Below are positions 50,727 to 60,606 of a stretch of 64,000 bases of DNA, piece after piece. A model generated the notes under the pieces. The model saw nothing but the letters and a program-made list of their open reading frames with translations. It was not told the DNA's origin and searched no databases. The stretch is taken from NCBI GenBank assembly GCA_948794795.1, contig CAQGLR010000016.1, positions 1 through 64,000 of the forward strand, in the 5' to 3' direction. Within the stretch, counting starts at the first letter, position 1, and each line of letters opens with the position of its first letter. The stretch comes from an uncultured Lachnospiraceae bacterium. Its GTDB lineage: Bacteria; Bacillota; Clostridia; Lachnospirales; Lachnospiraceae. The position numbers were made by a program, and so were the translations under genes.

Positions 50727-53045
50727 TTACTGCTGTGCAAGACGTACATAATCACCCTTCTCAACAGCTTTTGAAGCAGTAGTAATAATACTTGCATAAT
50801 TATCAAACCCAGCTGATACTGCTGACTGTGTTTCATTTTGTGCAAGAACTGTTACTTCTTCTCTTTTTGCAATATAACGGTTACCTACTGGGCTTGACTT
50901 TTCCTGTATTACCAGGACAAATTTGCCATCACTGTCCTCACGTATTGCACTTGTAGGCACTATGTAATCATAATTTGCTTTTCTCTCACCAACAGATATA
51001 CTTAGTGAAGTACCATTTTCAATATTGCTGCCTGTAACATTAAAAACCAGAATCTTTCCAGCATTTGGGTTCTGTGAATCTGTCTTTATATTTGAAAGAA
51101 CCACTTTTATATCATCATCCCATACATTTAATACAGTAGCATTATCACCGCGCTTAACAAATTTACTCTGTTCCGTTGTCACAGGAATACTTATCTGGTA
51201 GCCATTCTCACTTGACTGTATATTTAGCAGGCTGTTTCCAGGAGTAGCATTTTCCCCTGCCTTTGCAGTTATATCAGATACCGTACCTGCAGTTTTTGCC
51301 TTGATTACTACATTTTTACGCTTCTTTTTAAGGCGGTTAATCTCACTTTTTTTCATTTCTATTGATTCTGCCTTCTGCTCATTATCAAGAGCAGCTACCT
51401 GCATTTTAAGGTTATTATCACTTTGTTCCTTTGCAAGGTTTAGATAAAGGGTTTCTAGCGCCTTACGCTTTTCCTGTACAGCCTGGTTTAATGTATCAAC
51501 TAAATTTTCATCTGCTTTCTGGTAAGCGCCTTCTTCTGCTTTAATATTTTCATAAGCTGCCTGCAGCTGCGAATAAGAATTGTCAAGTTTTGTCTTCTGG
51601 TTATCCAGCTTTAATTTTTTACTTTTTAACGCTTTAATATTATCTTCTACTGCTTTTATCTTTGTACTGTTATCATTTTTAACAGCATTCTGTGCATCCT
51701 CAAGTTTACGCTGTGCATCTTTTAATTTCTTCTGCGCAGCATAAAGCTCTGATTTCGCTGATGCAAGCTGTGACTCCCTGTTATCACTTAATGACTTTTC
51801 ACTTTCCAGTGAACTTATTTCCCCTTTTATTTCTGTGATATCCTTCTCTTTATCTGCAATATCTCTTTTTAGCTGTTTTATTTTCTTATCACTTGATGCT
51901 GACGCATTTTTTTTAGCAGCTTCCAAATCCTTCTGTAAATCCTCAAGGTCTCTTTTCTTAGCATCTATCTGTGTAACCAGTACATTGTATTCCTGCCTGG
52001 CAACATTTAATTGCTCCCAGTACTGTTCTTTTGTTTCGTCATCAGCATTATTGTATAAGTTGCCAAGTTCTGCAACCTCCAGGCTTGACTGGCTTGCCTT
52101 GATATTAAGGTTAGATATCTCTGCCTCAATATCACGTATGCTTTTATTTAAGCTTGTAATCCTATCATCTGTTGAATCTGATGTTTCAGCTTCTTTTAAA
52201 TCATTTTTTAAATTATCAAGCTCTTTCTGCAAGGCATCGAGTTCTTTTCTTTTAGTCTTTAATTCCTCTTCAATAGCTTTAGATGTACGTTCATTCTCAT
52301 ACTGCTTTACCTTATCCTCAGCATCCTCAGTTTCTCTCTTTGCTGCTGTCACTGCAGCATTAAGTTCTGGCATGCTTCCGCTGTCCTCACCGCTAAGCTC
52401 TGCCTTTTCACTTTCAAGGCTTTCAATTTCAAGCTCAAGCTGTGAAATTTCGTATGCTTTTGCTGATACTTCATCAGCTTTCTTTTGCATTGCCTTTTTA
52501 GCTTTATCTACCTTTTTCTTAAGCTCTGCATACTCAGCTTTCTTTTTAATGTTTTCCTTTTTTGCATCTTCTATATCTTTAAGTGCCTTCTGCAAATCCC
52601 TCTTTGCATACTTTATTTCAAGTGAATTTACAGCATAGTCTGGAACAGCCATTTCAAGAAGTGCCTTTGCATAGTCATGGTTAAGTGTCATAAGGTCGGT
52701 CTTTGCCTGCTTAAGCGCATCTGCACTGCTTTCACCTGCAAGAACCAGCACAGCCTGCCCCTTTTTTACCTTATCCCCTTCTTTAACCAATACCTTTAAA
52801 ATTTCCCTTTCTTTTTTGCAGTTCACAGCTACAGGTTCCCTTGCCTCAACATAGCCATCCCCACGTATCTTTGTAGTAAGAGTGCCTGATTCTGCATAGG
52901 CAGTTTCTACCTCTGCAAGAGAATAATTCATAATAGTATTGGAAAAAAATGTAAGCAAAAGCATAATTACCAAAAAGATAATAGCAATATTTTTAATCTT
53001 ATCCTTACGCTTTTGATATTTCTTTATTAAATCCTGTTCTTTCAT
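50727..53045 (-). CDS. HlyD-family periplasmic adaptor with very long coiled coil
   Basis: This 772-residue protein has an N-terminal membrane helix (IAIIFLVIMLLLTFFSNTIM) and a lipoyl/barrel-sandwich half (VNCKKEREILKVLVKEGDKV). About 400 residues of heptad coiled coil follow, then the matching second half (VVIKAKTAGTVSDITAKAGE) and a beta-barrel domain. It is a membrane-fusion/adaptor-type protein; Gram-positive examples serve as extracytoplasmic parts of ABC exporters. The coiled coil is much longer than in typical MacA-like proteins. AAGGAG precedes the ATG. It sits 21 bases downstream of the sugar permeases and upstream of the MacB-like gene. Confidence 0.85.
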   Translation of the reverse strand: MKEQDLIKKYQKRKDKIKNIAIIFLVIMLLLTFFSNTIMNYSLAEVETAYAESGTLTTKIRGDGYVEAREPVAVNCKKEREILKVLVKEGDKVKKGQAVLVLAGESSADALKQAKTDLMTLNHDYAKALLEMAVPDYAVNSLEIKYAKRDLQKALKDIEDAKKENIKKKAEYAELKKKVDKAKKAMQKKADEVSAKAYEISQLELEIESLESEKAELSGEDSGSMPELNAAVTAAKRETEDAEDKVKQYENERTSKAIEEELKTKRKELDALQKELDNLKNDLKEAETSDSTDDRITSLNKSIRDIEAEISNLNIKASQSSLEVAELGNLYNNADDETKEQYWEQLNVARQEYNVLVTQIDAKKRDLEDLQKDLEAAKKNASASSDKKIKQLKRDIADKEKDITEIKGEISSLESEKSLSDNRESQLASAKSELYAAQKKLKDAQRKLEDAQNAVKNDNSTKIKAVEDNIKALKSKKLKLDNQKTKLDNSYSQLQAAYENIKAEEGAYQKADENLVDTLNQAVQEKRKALETLYLNLAKEQSDNNLKMQVAALDNEQKAESIEMKKSEINRLKKKRKNVVIKAKTAGTVSDITAKAGENATPGNSLLNIQSSENGYQISIPVTTEQSKFVKRGDNATVLNVWDDDIKVVLSNIKTDSQNPNAGKILVFNVTGSNIENGTSLSISVGERKANYDYIVPTSAIREDSDGKFVLVIQEKSSPVGNRYIAKREEVTVLAQNETQSAVSAGFDNYASIITTASKAVEKGDYVRLAQQ

Positions 53046-53066
53046 AAGAAATATTATCTCCTTCCC

Positions 53067-53987
53067 TTAACCTTTTAGTCCGCCAGAATATGAAATACCC
53101 TCTACCAGATATTCCTCTCCATATAAGAATATTAAAATTCCTGGAACCATATATATAGTTGCAACCGCAAATGCAAGGCTTATCTCACCTGAATTAATTT
53201 TTGAAAGAAAAACTGAAAGCGGATGCATATCTTCATTCTTAAGCAATATAAGTGGTTGTTCAACCATGTTCCAATAATCAATAAATATAAGTATTGATAC
53301 AGAAACCATTGCTCCCTTACAAAGAGGTACACATATTTTTGAAAAAATCTGCCACTCTCCTGCACCATCAATCTTCGCCGCTTCTATAAGTGACTCTGGT
53401 ATACGCCGCATAAATTTCGTAAACAGGAATACGCTAAATGGAGAAGTCATTCCTGGCAGCCATATTGCCCACTTTGTATCAAGCAGCCCAAGCCAGTCTG
53501 TTACCAGGTAATTGGGTACAAGTGTCACCTGGTAAGGAAGAAGCATAAGTATAATATATACAAAAAATAAAATTTCCTTTATCCTTCCCTTAAATCTTGT
53601 AAAACTGTATGCTGCAAGTATTGCAATAATAACCTGTACTACAAGAATTGGCACTGTATATATCACTGTATTCCAAAATTTCAGCAAATACTCTGGACTG
53701 TTTAAAAGCACCGTTGTAAACTGTTTAAAAGTAACCATATCAGGAATAAACTTAAGGTTTACTTTTTCTGATATGTATCCTGCACTTTCTTTATCATTAA
53801 AAATCATCCCATAATTTGCCTTAATCTCCTGTGGGCTCATAAATGAATTGGCTATTGTAAGTACAGTAGGAAGCATGAAAAATACCGCCATTGCCAATGC
53901 AATTATAAATAATATAACAGATTTTTTATGCCGCTTTTTTTTCAGTTTCACTTTCTTTGACTTAAACTTAAAAGATTTAACCTTCAA
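53067..53987 (-). CDS. CUT1 carbohydrate ABC transporter permease (MalG type)
   Basis: This permease has six hydrophobic segments and the EAA loop IPESLIEAAKIDGAGEWQIF with its Gly, the ATPase contact. It belongs to the MalG/LacG group of oligosaccharide importers. The N-terminus is very Lys-rich. The start is uncertain; TTG at 53987 has GAGG close upstream, while an in-frame TTG at 54011 has none. It overlaps the partner permease gene, so translation is coupled. No ATPase gene is present, implying a shared MsiK-type ATPase elsewhere. Confidence 0.88.
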   Translation of the reverse strand: MKVKSFKFKSKKVKLKKKRHKKSVILFIIALAMAVFFMLPTVLTIANSFMSPQEIKANYGMIFNDKESAGYISEKVNLKFIPDMVTFKQFTTVLLNSPEYLLKFWNTVIYTVPILVVQVIIAILAAYSFTRFKGRIKEILFFVYIILMLLPYQVTLVPNYLVTDWLGLLDTKWAIWLPGMTSPFSVFLFTKFMRRIPESLIEAAKIDGAGEWQIFSKICVPLCKGAMVSVSILIFIDYWNMVEQPLILLKNEDMHPLSVFLSKINSGEISLAFAVATIYMVPGILIFLYGEEYLVEGISYSGGLKG

Positions 53988-54915
53988 AATCCTCACCTGC
54001 TTTACTTTCAATAAAAAATAAAATACCTATTACAACAATCATAAATACACACATTACAATAGCAGCTGATGACAATTTCTGGTAATCCAAAGATTCAAAA
54101 GTATTATTCATAAAGTGCTGGAGCATATAAAGTGACTCATATGGATAGGCGCCTGACAAAAGATAAACTTCCCTGAACACCTTAAATGAATTCATAAGAG
54201 ACAAAATTATTACAAATAAAACAGTTGAATTTATGTATCTAAGCTTAATCCTGAAAAAAATAGTAAACTTTCCTGCTGCTTCAAGCTGTGCAACCTCTAT
54301 AATATCCTTTGGGACACTTCCAAGCGCTGCCATAAATAAAATCATATTATAGCCTAAATTCTTCCAAAGGAACATACTTATAACAACAAGCATACTGTAA
54401 TCAGACTTAAGCCAGTCAGTACCCTGGAATCCAAAAATTTCAAGCAGATTGTTCATAACTCCATGTGCATTAAAAATAACCTGCCATATAAGCACTACTG
54501 ATGCTACAGGAACCATCATAGGACAAAGAAAAAACGTTCTGAACTGGCTTTGCCACGGTATATTGGCATCAAGCAGCACTGCCAGCATCAGGGAAAGCAC
54601 TACTGCCATCGGCACTGCAATTGCTGAAAAAAGAATACTGTTTTTTGCCGCCTGCAAAAAGGCATCATTTGAAAAGAGCATCTTAAAATTATCCAGTCCT
54701 GCAAAATTGCCATCAACAGGCCCATCAACCAGTGAATAATAAATAATTACCATAAATGGGACTACCATAAATACCATAACACCTAAAAAACTTGGTGCAA
54801 GAAATATTCCTGATACCAGATGCTCTTTTATCTTACTTTTATTCCTGGACTTATTCTTCTTTTTTTTCTTTCTTTCCGTAATGCTGCCCCCTCCGCCTGG
54901 TATCAAAAATTTCAT
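53977..54915 (-). CDS. CUT1 carbohydrate ABC transporter permease (MalF type)
   Basis: This 312-residue permease has a Lys-rich N-terminus, six hydrophobic segments and the EAA motif VPKDIIEVAQLEAAGKFTIF. It pairs with the MalG-type permease and the two large solute-binding lipoproteins upstream. The LplB/UgpA-like shape suggests uptake of an oligosaccharide of unknown identity. Spacing to the binding protein gene is 26 bases, so they form one operon. Confidence 0.9.
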   Translation of the reverse strand: MKFLIPGGGGSITERKKKKKNKSRNKSKIKEHLVSGIFLAPSFLGVMVFMVVPFMVIIYYSLVDGPVDGNFAGLDNFKMLFSNDAFLQAAKNSILFSAIAVPMAVVLSLMLAVLLDANIPWQSQFRTFFLCPMMVPVASVVLIWQVIFNAHGVMNNLLEIFGFQGTDWLKSDYSMLVVISMFLWKNLGYNMILFMAALGSVPKDIIEVAQLEAAGKFTIFFRIKLRYINSTVLFVIILSLMNSFKVFREVYLLSGAYPYESLYMLQHFMNNTFESLDYQKLSSAAIVMCVFMIVVIGILFFIESKAGEDFEG

Positions 54916-54941
54916 AATATCCTACCTGCAATTATATGTTA

Positions 54942-57248
54942 TTAAGAATTTTCACTGACATAAATTTTTACCCTGCTCTGTAAAATTTCCGCTGTTTCTT
55001 TTGCAGTCTTATCACCTGCATAAAGTGCCTTTGTTTCTTCAGTAATTATTTCAGAAATATCATTAAAATATGTATCATAATCACTTTCTTTGCCAATTCT
55101 GTCAATAATAGTACGGAATAAATCCATATGGGCCTTTGTAAATGGTTTTATATTTACTGTAAAACTATCTATTGTATATGAATCATCTATTGGTGTCACC
55201 TGTGTACCATCATCATCTTTATAAGCCTTAGTTGCCATAGCATACTCAATTTTTTTCTCCAGGGCATCTTTTCTTACAGGCAAACCGTAACTTCTTGATA
55301 CTTGTTTCTGGTATTCATATGTATAAAGACTGCGAAGGAATTTCCATGCACCATCTTTGTCATCGCAATTTTCCGAAATAGACAGGCACGCATCCACAGA
55401 TGCCATTGGTAATTTATTATTTTTATCTTTAGAAGGCTGGCTTATTATAGTATAACCACCATGTTTCTTATATAATTTTTCATTAACCTGGATATCTGAA
55501 AAATCATACAGATACATAGTACTTAATAACAATCTTCCACTATTTATAAGTTCACTCTTGTCTTCATTTTGCCATCCATTGGCATTCTGTTCTTTAATAT
55601 ACTCGTCAGTCGTCTGGAAATTCTTTGAAAACTCAAGCATATGTACAAATTCTTCGGAATCCAGGTTTACTTCACCTGTTTCAAAATCAATAAAATCCTT
55701 CATCTGTGAACTAAGCATATTTTGTATAAACCAGTCACTTGTCATACCCTGCATAAATACCCCGTCTTTTGGCATACTTTTATATTTCTCTTCCATTTCT
55801 TCATACGTCCAGCCCTCCATATCACCAAAAACCTTTTTAGAACCTACGAGTGCATTTACCGAAAACAGAGTAGGCATATAATATAATTTGCCATCATGTT
55901 CAATAGTATTTATTACAGAATCAACAAAATCCTCTTTCTTAATTTCATCATCTTTTTCAATAAAAGGATATAAGTCAGCAAGCATTCCTTTCTTAATATA
56001 CATAGATTTAGATAACCCGCTTAATTCTATAATATCTGGTATATTACCTGATATTATATCAAGGTTCATCTGTTTCTGTGGGTTTTCATATGTATTATAG
56101 CTTTTTATTTCTATATGGTAATCTTCACTGCCCTTATTATATTTTAAGATTTCCTCTTTTAATGGCTGGTTTAAATAATTTGCCGCAAGTGTAAGCCGTT
56201 TCTTTTGTTTAGCCTCTGAATATTTCTTTTTATCAATACTTGCTATTTCAATATTGGAATATGAACTACCTTTTCCATCTGTGTCATATTTAGATGAAGA
56301 ACATATAACAGTTAAACTACCGTCTTCCATAATTTTGAAGTCTGATATATCATTGCCATTAATATCAACATTTATCCAGTCAAATAAAAGCTCCATTTTA
56401 TTTTTATTAATGTCACATTCATATATGCCATCTTCACTGCTTAAATATACAATTCCATCCTTGCCAGGTTGTATATTCCTGATATTATATATAATACGTC
56501 CTCCAAAATCAAAAGTCTTACCACACTTGCCAGTTTCTGTATCAAACTCACAAACCTTCCCATTGGACATAACATAGATTTGACCGCCATTTGCTGTAAA
56601 AATATTGTCAATATACTCATCTGTCCCAGCCACCTTTGCCAAAGAACCATCTTTATTAAAAGTATAAATCTTTTGTTCTGAAACAGTTACCAGCTTTCCA
56701 TCTACATAAACTGAAGTACCACCTAAATAAAGTTCTTCATTTTTCTTAAGTCCAGGCTTTAACTCTGTATGTCCAGATAAACTGCCATCCTTATTAAGAC
56801 CTGACATATAATATTTTGTATTGCTTGCGCCTGTTTTTTCATTATAGTTATAAACAGAAGACAGCATATGCATGTTGCCCTCCTCATCCATAAATAACCT
56901 GTTTATAGATTCGTTTTCTTCTAAATCTTTAAGCTCAGTTATATCAAGTTTTTTACTGTCAAAAGAACCTGTCATAAGATAAGTTATGGATTTTCCAGTC
57001 TGTTTTTTTTCATTATATTCATAATGCGAACCCGTCATATAAATATTGTTATCTTTTATAAATGACTGGCTTACATAATCAACTTCTACACTACCCAGGT
57101 CATTAAATTTTGATTCATATATGTACTCTGGTGTACTATCTTTACCAGAACCCTTTTCCCCGCCTTTGCCACATGCTGTAAACAACAATGACATAGTAAA
57201 TAATGCCAGTGATACCCTGAAAAACTTTCTAGTGCTATTTTTTACCAT
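54942..57248 (-). CDS. large solute-binding lipoprotein (N-terminal propeller-like region + family 1 SBP), copy 1
   Basis: This 768-residue protein has a signal peptide with lipobox LFTACGKGG. Residues ~40-340 carry repeated short beta blocks (NIYMTGSHYEYNEK; NMHMLSSVYNYNEKTG; LYLGGTSVYVDGKLVTVSEQ) like a beta-propeller. Residues ~345-768 are a family 1 extracellular solute-binding domain (LAANYLNQPLKEEILKYNKG; DIISGNIPDIIELSGLSKSM; KDGAWKFLRSLYTYEYQKQV). The usual SBP is about 420 residues, so this is an extended form. It is closely related to the next copy at 57405-59738; the pair arose by tandem duplication. The ligand is unknown. Confidence 0.9.
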   Translation of the reverse strand: MVKNSTRKFFRVSLALFTMSLLFTACGKGGEKGSGKDSTPEYIYESKFNDLGSVEVDYVSQSFIKDNNIYMTGSHYEYNEKKQTGKSITYLMTGSFDSKKLDITELKDLEENESINRLFMDEEGNMHMLSSVYNYNEKTGASNTKYYMSGLNKDGSLSGHTELKPGLKKNEELYLGGTSVYVDGKLVTVSEQKIYTFNKDGSLAKVAGTDEYIDNIFTANGGQIYVMSNGKVCEFDTETGKCGKTFDFGGRIIYNIRNIQPGKDGIVYLSSEDGIYECDINKNKMELLFDWINVDINGNDISDFKIMEDGSLTVICSSSKYDTDGKGSSYSNIEIASIDKKKYSEAKQKKRLTLAANYLNQPLKEEILKYNKGSEDYHIEIKSYNTYENPQKQMNLDIISGNIPDIIELSGLSKSMYIKKGMLADLYPFIEKDDEIKKEDFVDSVINTIEHDGKLYYMPTLFSVNALVGSKKVFGDMEGWTYEEMEEKYKSMPKDGVFMQGMTSDWFIQNMLSSQMKDFIDFETGEVNLDSEEFVHMLEFSKNFQTTDEYIKEQNANGWQNEDKSELINSGRLLLSTMYLYDFSDIQVNEKLYKKHGGYTIISQPSKDKNNKLPMASVDACLSISENCDDKDGAWKFLRSLYTYEYQKQVSRSYGLPVRKDALEKKIEYAMATKAYKDDDGTQVTPIDDSYTIDSFTVNIKPFTKAHMDLFRTIIDRIGKESDYDTYFNDISEIITEETKALYAGDKTAKETAEILQSRVKIYVSENS

Positions 57249-57404
57249 ATTGTCTTCACTCCTGCTATTTGTAAAATCTGCCTGTTCAATTTCTTATTTT
57301 AATATATTTTTCCACTGCCAGGAATTTCATAATATCCCATTTTCAATTATATACCAGCAACATAGCTTTGCTCTTTATCTGGTACTCTTATGTTATCCTG
57401 TATA

Positions 57405-59738
57405 TTATGAATTTTCACTGACATAAATTTTCACCCTGCTCTGCAGGACTTCTGCTGTTTCTTTTGCAGTTTTATCACCTGCAAAAAATGCCTTTGATTC
57501 TTCATCAATTATTTTGGAGATATCACTAAAATATGTATCATAATTATTTTCTTTTCCAATCCTGTCAACAATAGAACGGAATAAATCCATATGGGCTTTT
57601 GTATATGGCTTTAGTTCTACTGTAAAATCATCCATTGAATATGTACTATTTGCTATAGGAGTTACCTGTGTACCATCATCATCTTTATATGCCTTAGTTG
57701 CCATAGCATATTCAATTTTTTTCTCAAGAACATCCTTTCTTACAGGGAAACCATAATTATCTGATATCTTTTTCTGGTATTCATATGTAAAAATACCACG
57801 CAGGAATTTCCATGCACCATCTTTATCATTACATTTATCTGAAATAGCCAGGCATGCATCCCCGCTGCCCATTGTAAGTTTATTATTCTTATCTTTAGAA
57901 GGCTGGCTGATTACAGTATAACCACCCTGTTTCTTATATAACTTTTCATTAATCTGGATATCTGAAAAATCATACAAGAACATCTCACTTAACAGCAGCC
58001 TGCCACTATTTATAAGTTCAAATTTGCTTTCATTCTGCCATCCATTTGCTTCATGTTCCTTCGTATATTGGTCACTTGTCTGGAAATTTTTTGAAAATTC
58101 AAGCATATTTATAAACTCTTCAGAATCAAGATTTACTTCACCTGTTTCAAAATCAATAAAATCTTTCATCTGTGAACTAAGCATATTTTGTATAAACCAT
58201 TCACTTGTCATATCCTGCATAAATACCCCGTTTTTAGGCATACTTTTATATTTTTCTTCCATTTCTTCATATGTCCAGCTTTCCATATCACCAAAAACCT
58301 TTTTAGAACCTATGAGAACATTTACCGCAAATGATGTTGGCATATAGTACAGTTTGCCATTATGTTCAATAGTATTTATTACAGAATCTACAAAATCCTC
58401 TTTCTTAATTTCATCATCCTTTTCAATAAAAGAATATAAGTCAGCAAGCATACCCTTCTTAATATACATAGATTTAGACAATCCAGTTAATTCTATAATA
58501 TCTGGTATATCACCTGATATTATATCAAGGTTCATCTGCTTCTGTGGGTCTTCATATGTATTATACATTTTTATTTCTATATGGTAATCTTCACTGCCCT
58601 TATTATACTTTAAGATTTCCTCTTTTAACGGCTGGCTTATATAACTTGATGCCAGTATAAGCCTTTTCTTCTGTCTGTCCTCAGCATATTTCTTTTTATT
58701 AACACTTGCTATTTCAACACTTGAAGAAGAACCACCTTTTCCAGAATCATCATAATTAGATAAAGTGCTTAAAACAATTAAACTCCCATCTTCCATCATC
58801 TGGAAATCTAATATATTATTACTGTTAATATCAACATTTATCCAGTTGAATAAAAGTTCAAGTTTATTTTTATTTAGGTCACATTCATATAAACCATCAT
58901 TATTATTCAAATACACAATTCCATCTTTACCTTGTTTTATATTCCTGATATTGTATATACTACGGTTTCCTAAATCAATGGGTTCTTCAAAAGTGCCAGT
59001 ATCTGTATCAAGCCCACAAATCCCATTATAATTCATAACATAGATTTTACCATTATTTGCCGTAAAAATACTATCAATATAATTATCTGATTCAGCTTTT
59101 TTTGCCAGTGAACCATCTTTATTAAAAATATAAATCTTCTGGTCTGAAAATGTTATTAGTTTTTCGTCTTCATAAACCGCAGTACCACCTAAATAAAGCT
59201 CTTCATTTTTCTTAAGTCCAGGCTTTAACTCTACATGTCCAGATAAACTTCCATCTTCTGCCAGTCCTGCCATATAGTATTTTGTATTGCTTGCACCTGT
59301 TTTTTCATTATAATTATAAACGGAAGACAGTATATAAATATTGCCATCCTCATCCATAAATAATGTACTTGGTGTTTCATTTTCCTTAAGCCCTTTAATC
59401 TCAGCCATATCAATATTTTTACTATCAACAGAGCCTTTCATAAGATAATTTATAGATTTACCAGACTGTTTTTTTTCATTATATTCATAATGAGAGCCAG
59501 TCATATAAATATTGCCATCTTTTATACATGACTGGCTTACATAATCAACTCCTACAGTACCCAGTTCATTAAACTTTGATTCATATATGTACTCTGGTGT
59601 GCTATTTTGGCCAGAATTCTTTCCACCACCTTTGCCACATGATGTAAACAGCACCACAATTACAAATAATGCCAGTGATACTATATAAGACCTTCTATTA
59701 TTACTTTTTATATTACTTTTTACCATACTTTTTACCAT
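57405..59738 (-). CDS. large solute-binding lipoprotein, copy 2 (tandem paralogue)
   Basis: This 777-residue protein has the same layout as the downstream copy: lipobox LFTSCGKGG, propeller-like N-terminal half, family 1 solute-binding C-terminal half (LASSYISQPLKEEILKYNKG; DIISGDIPDIIELTGLSKSM). Most C-terminal residues are shared, while the N-terminal half and loops diverge more. Two ATGs lie at the start in a duplicated ATGGTAAAAAG block. It is the first gene of the operon running to the MacB-like gene. The two copies may bind different sugars for one permease pair. Confidence 0.9.
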   Translation of the reverse strand: MVKSMVKSNIKSNNRRSYIVSLALFVIVVLFTSCGKGGGKNSGQNSTPEYIYESKFNELGTVGVDYVSQSCIKDGNIYMTGSHYEYNEKKQSGKSINYLMKGSVDSKNIDMAEIKGLKENETPSTLFMDEDGNIYILSSVYNYNEKTGASNTKYYMAGLAEDGSLSGHVELKPGLKKNEELYLGGTAVYEDEKLITFSDQKIYIFNKDGSLAKKAESDNYIDSIFTANNGKIYVMNYNGICGLDTDTGTFEEPIDLGNRSIYNIRNIKQGKDGIVYLNNNDGLYECDLNKNKLELLFNWINVDINSNNILDFQMMEDGSLIVLSTLSNYDDSGKGGSSSSVEIASVNKKKYAEDRQKKRLILASSYISQPLKEEILKYNKGSEDYHIEIKMYNTYEDPQKQMNLDIISGDIPDIIELTGLSKSMYIKKGMLADLYSFIEKDDEIKKEDFVDSVINTIEHNGKLYYMPTSFAVNVLIGSKKVFGDMESWTYEEMEEKYKSMPKNGVFMQDMTSEWFIQNMLSSQMKDFIDFETGEVNLDSEEFINMLEFSKNFQTSDQYTKEHEANGWQNESKFELINSGRLLLSEMFLYDFSDIQINEKLYKKQGGYTVISQPSKDKNNKLTMGSGDACLAISDKCNDKDGAWKFLRGIFTYEYQKKISDNYGFPVRKDVLEKKIEYAMATKAYKDDDGTQVTPIANSTYSMDDFTVELKPYTKAHMDLFRSIVDRIGKENNYDTYFSDISKIIDEESKAFFAGDKTAKETAEVLQSRVKIYVSENS

Positions 59739-60138
59739 ACTTTCTTTCTCCCCTGCTCCTTATAACATTTACATGCTTATGTGTATAAAAAAATCATAGT
59801 TCTCTTCACATTTCCCATAAAAATACTTGTACAGTAACTTGAATTAACGTATTTTATAGGGCTACACATAAGTTTTTATTGCATTAATTATTATAATACT
59901 AAATATCCTGATATACCATTAAAAAGTTTTTAAGATATTCTTACAATTTTCTTTACACATAAAACTATCTGTATCAAAACAGTTTCCAACCAGGTATTAA
60001 ATATAAAAAAGCTGCCACACTAAGCAGAAAATATACAATATACGGTATCTGTTAAAATTAATATCCACAATATATTGTTATAGTTTTGCTTAATGCTGCA
60101 GCCCCTTTATTTAATAAGAACCCTGGACATTTCTGGAT
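59739..60138. other. intergenic region between the NifX-like gene and the sugar transporter operon
   Basis: No gene is seen. A short CTGC...GCAG hairpin around 60010-60025 is followed on the minus strand by a T run and may end the NifX-like transcript. The AT-rich part (59880-59900) holds TATAAT-like sequences on the minus strand without a convincing -35, so the transporter promoter is not resolved. No clear LacI-type operator was found. Confidence 0.4.
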
Positions 60139-60537
60139 TTAATGCCCGCTGCCACTACATCCATGTTTGTCTTCACCACAACCCTCTCCATGATGGTGTT
60201 CACCATGATGGCTGCACTGTATATCAGGGTTATAACTAAGTTTCCCTTCCAGAAATGCTTTTACTGCACTGTCTGCCTCTCCTGTAACGCCACCATAAAG
60301 CTTTATTCCAGCTTCTTCAAGTGCTATCTTTGCACCATTTCCAATACCACCACAGATTAAAATATCTGCTTTTACCCCGGCAAGTAAGCCTGCAAGAGCT
60401 CCATGCCCGCTTTCACCTGTATCCACAATCTGCTCATTGGCCACCTTGCCATCTTCGATATCATAAATCTTAAATTGTTCTGTATGTCCAAAATGCTGGA
60501 ATACATTTCCATTTTCATAAGTAACCGCAACTTTCAT
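60139..60537 (-). CDS. NifX/NifB-type FeMo-cofactor-binding family protein with His-rich tail
   Basis: From the ATG at 60537 (AAAGGAG upstream) the 132-residue product has the dinitrogenase Fe-Mo cofactor family fold: MKVAVTYENGNVFQHFGHTE, VDTGESGHGALAGLLAG, ADILICGGIGNGAKIALEEA. Its tail is rich in His and Cys (CSHHGEHHHGEGCGEDKHGC), suggesting metal binding. No other nif genes are present, so it is one of the many non-nitrogenase members. It is cotranscribed or adjacent to the double hemerythrin gene, hinting at iron or redox handling. Confidence 0.88.
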   Translation of the reverse strand: MKVAVTYENGNVFQHFGHTEQFKIYDIEDGKVANEQIVDTGESGHGALAGLLAGVKADILICGGIGNGAKIALEEAGIKLYGGVTGEADSAVKAFLEGKLSYNPDIQCSHHGEHHHGEGCGEDKHGCSGSGH

Positions 60538-60606
60538 ATTATTTTCTCCTTTCATATTTACAATTTATCATTTTACTAAACACTAAAAAGTGTGTTGTAA
60601 CCTGCC

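Noticed and set aside
51835..52638. Plus-strand 267-codon ORF opposite the HlyD-type gene
   Set aside because: Ser/Phe-rich mirror of the coiled-coil coding sequence; no binding site and no family.
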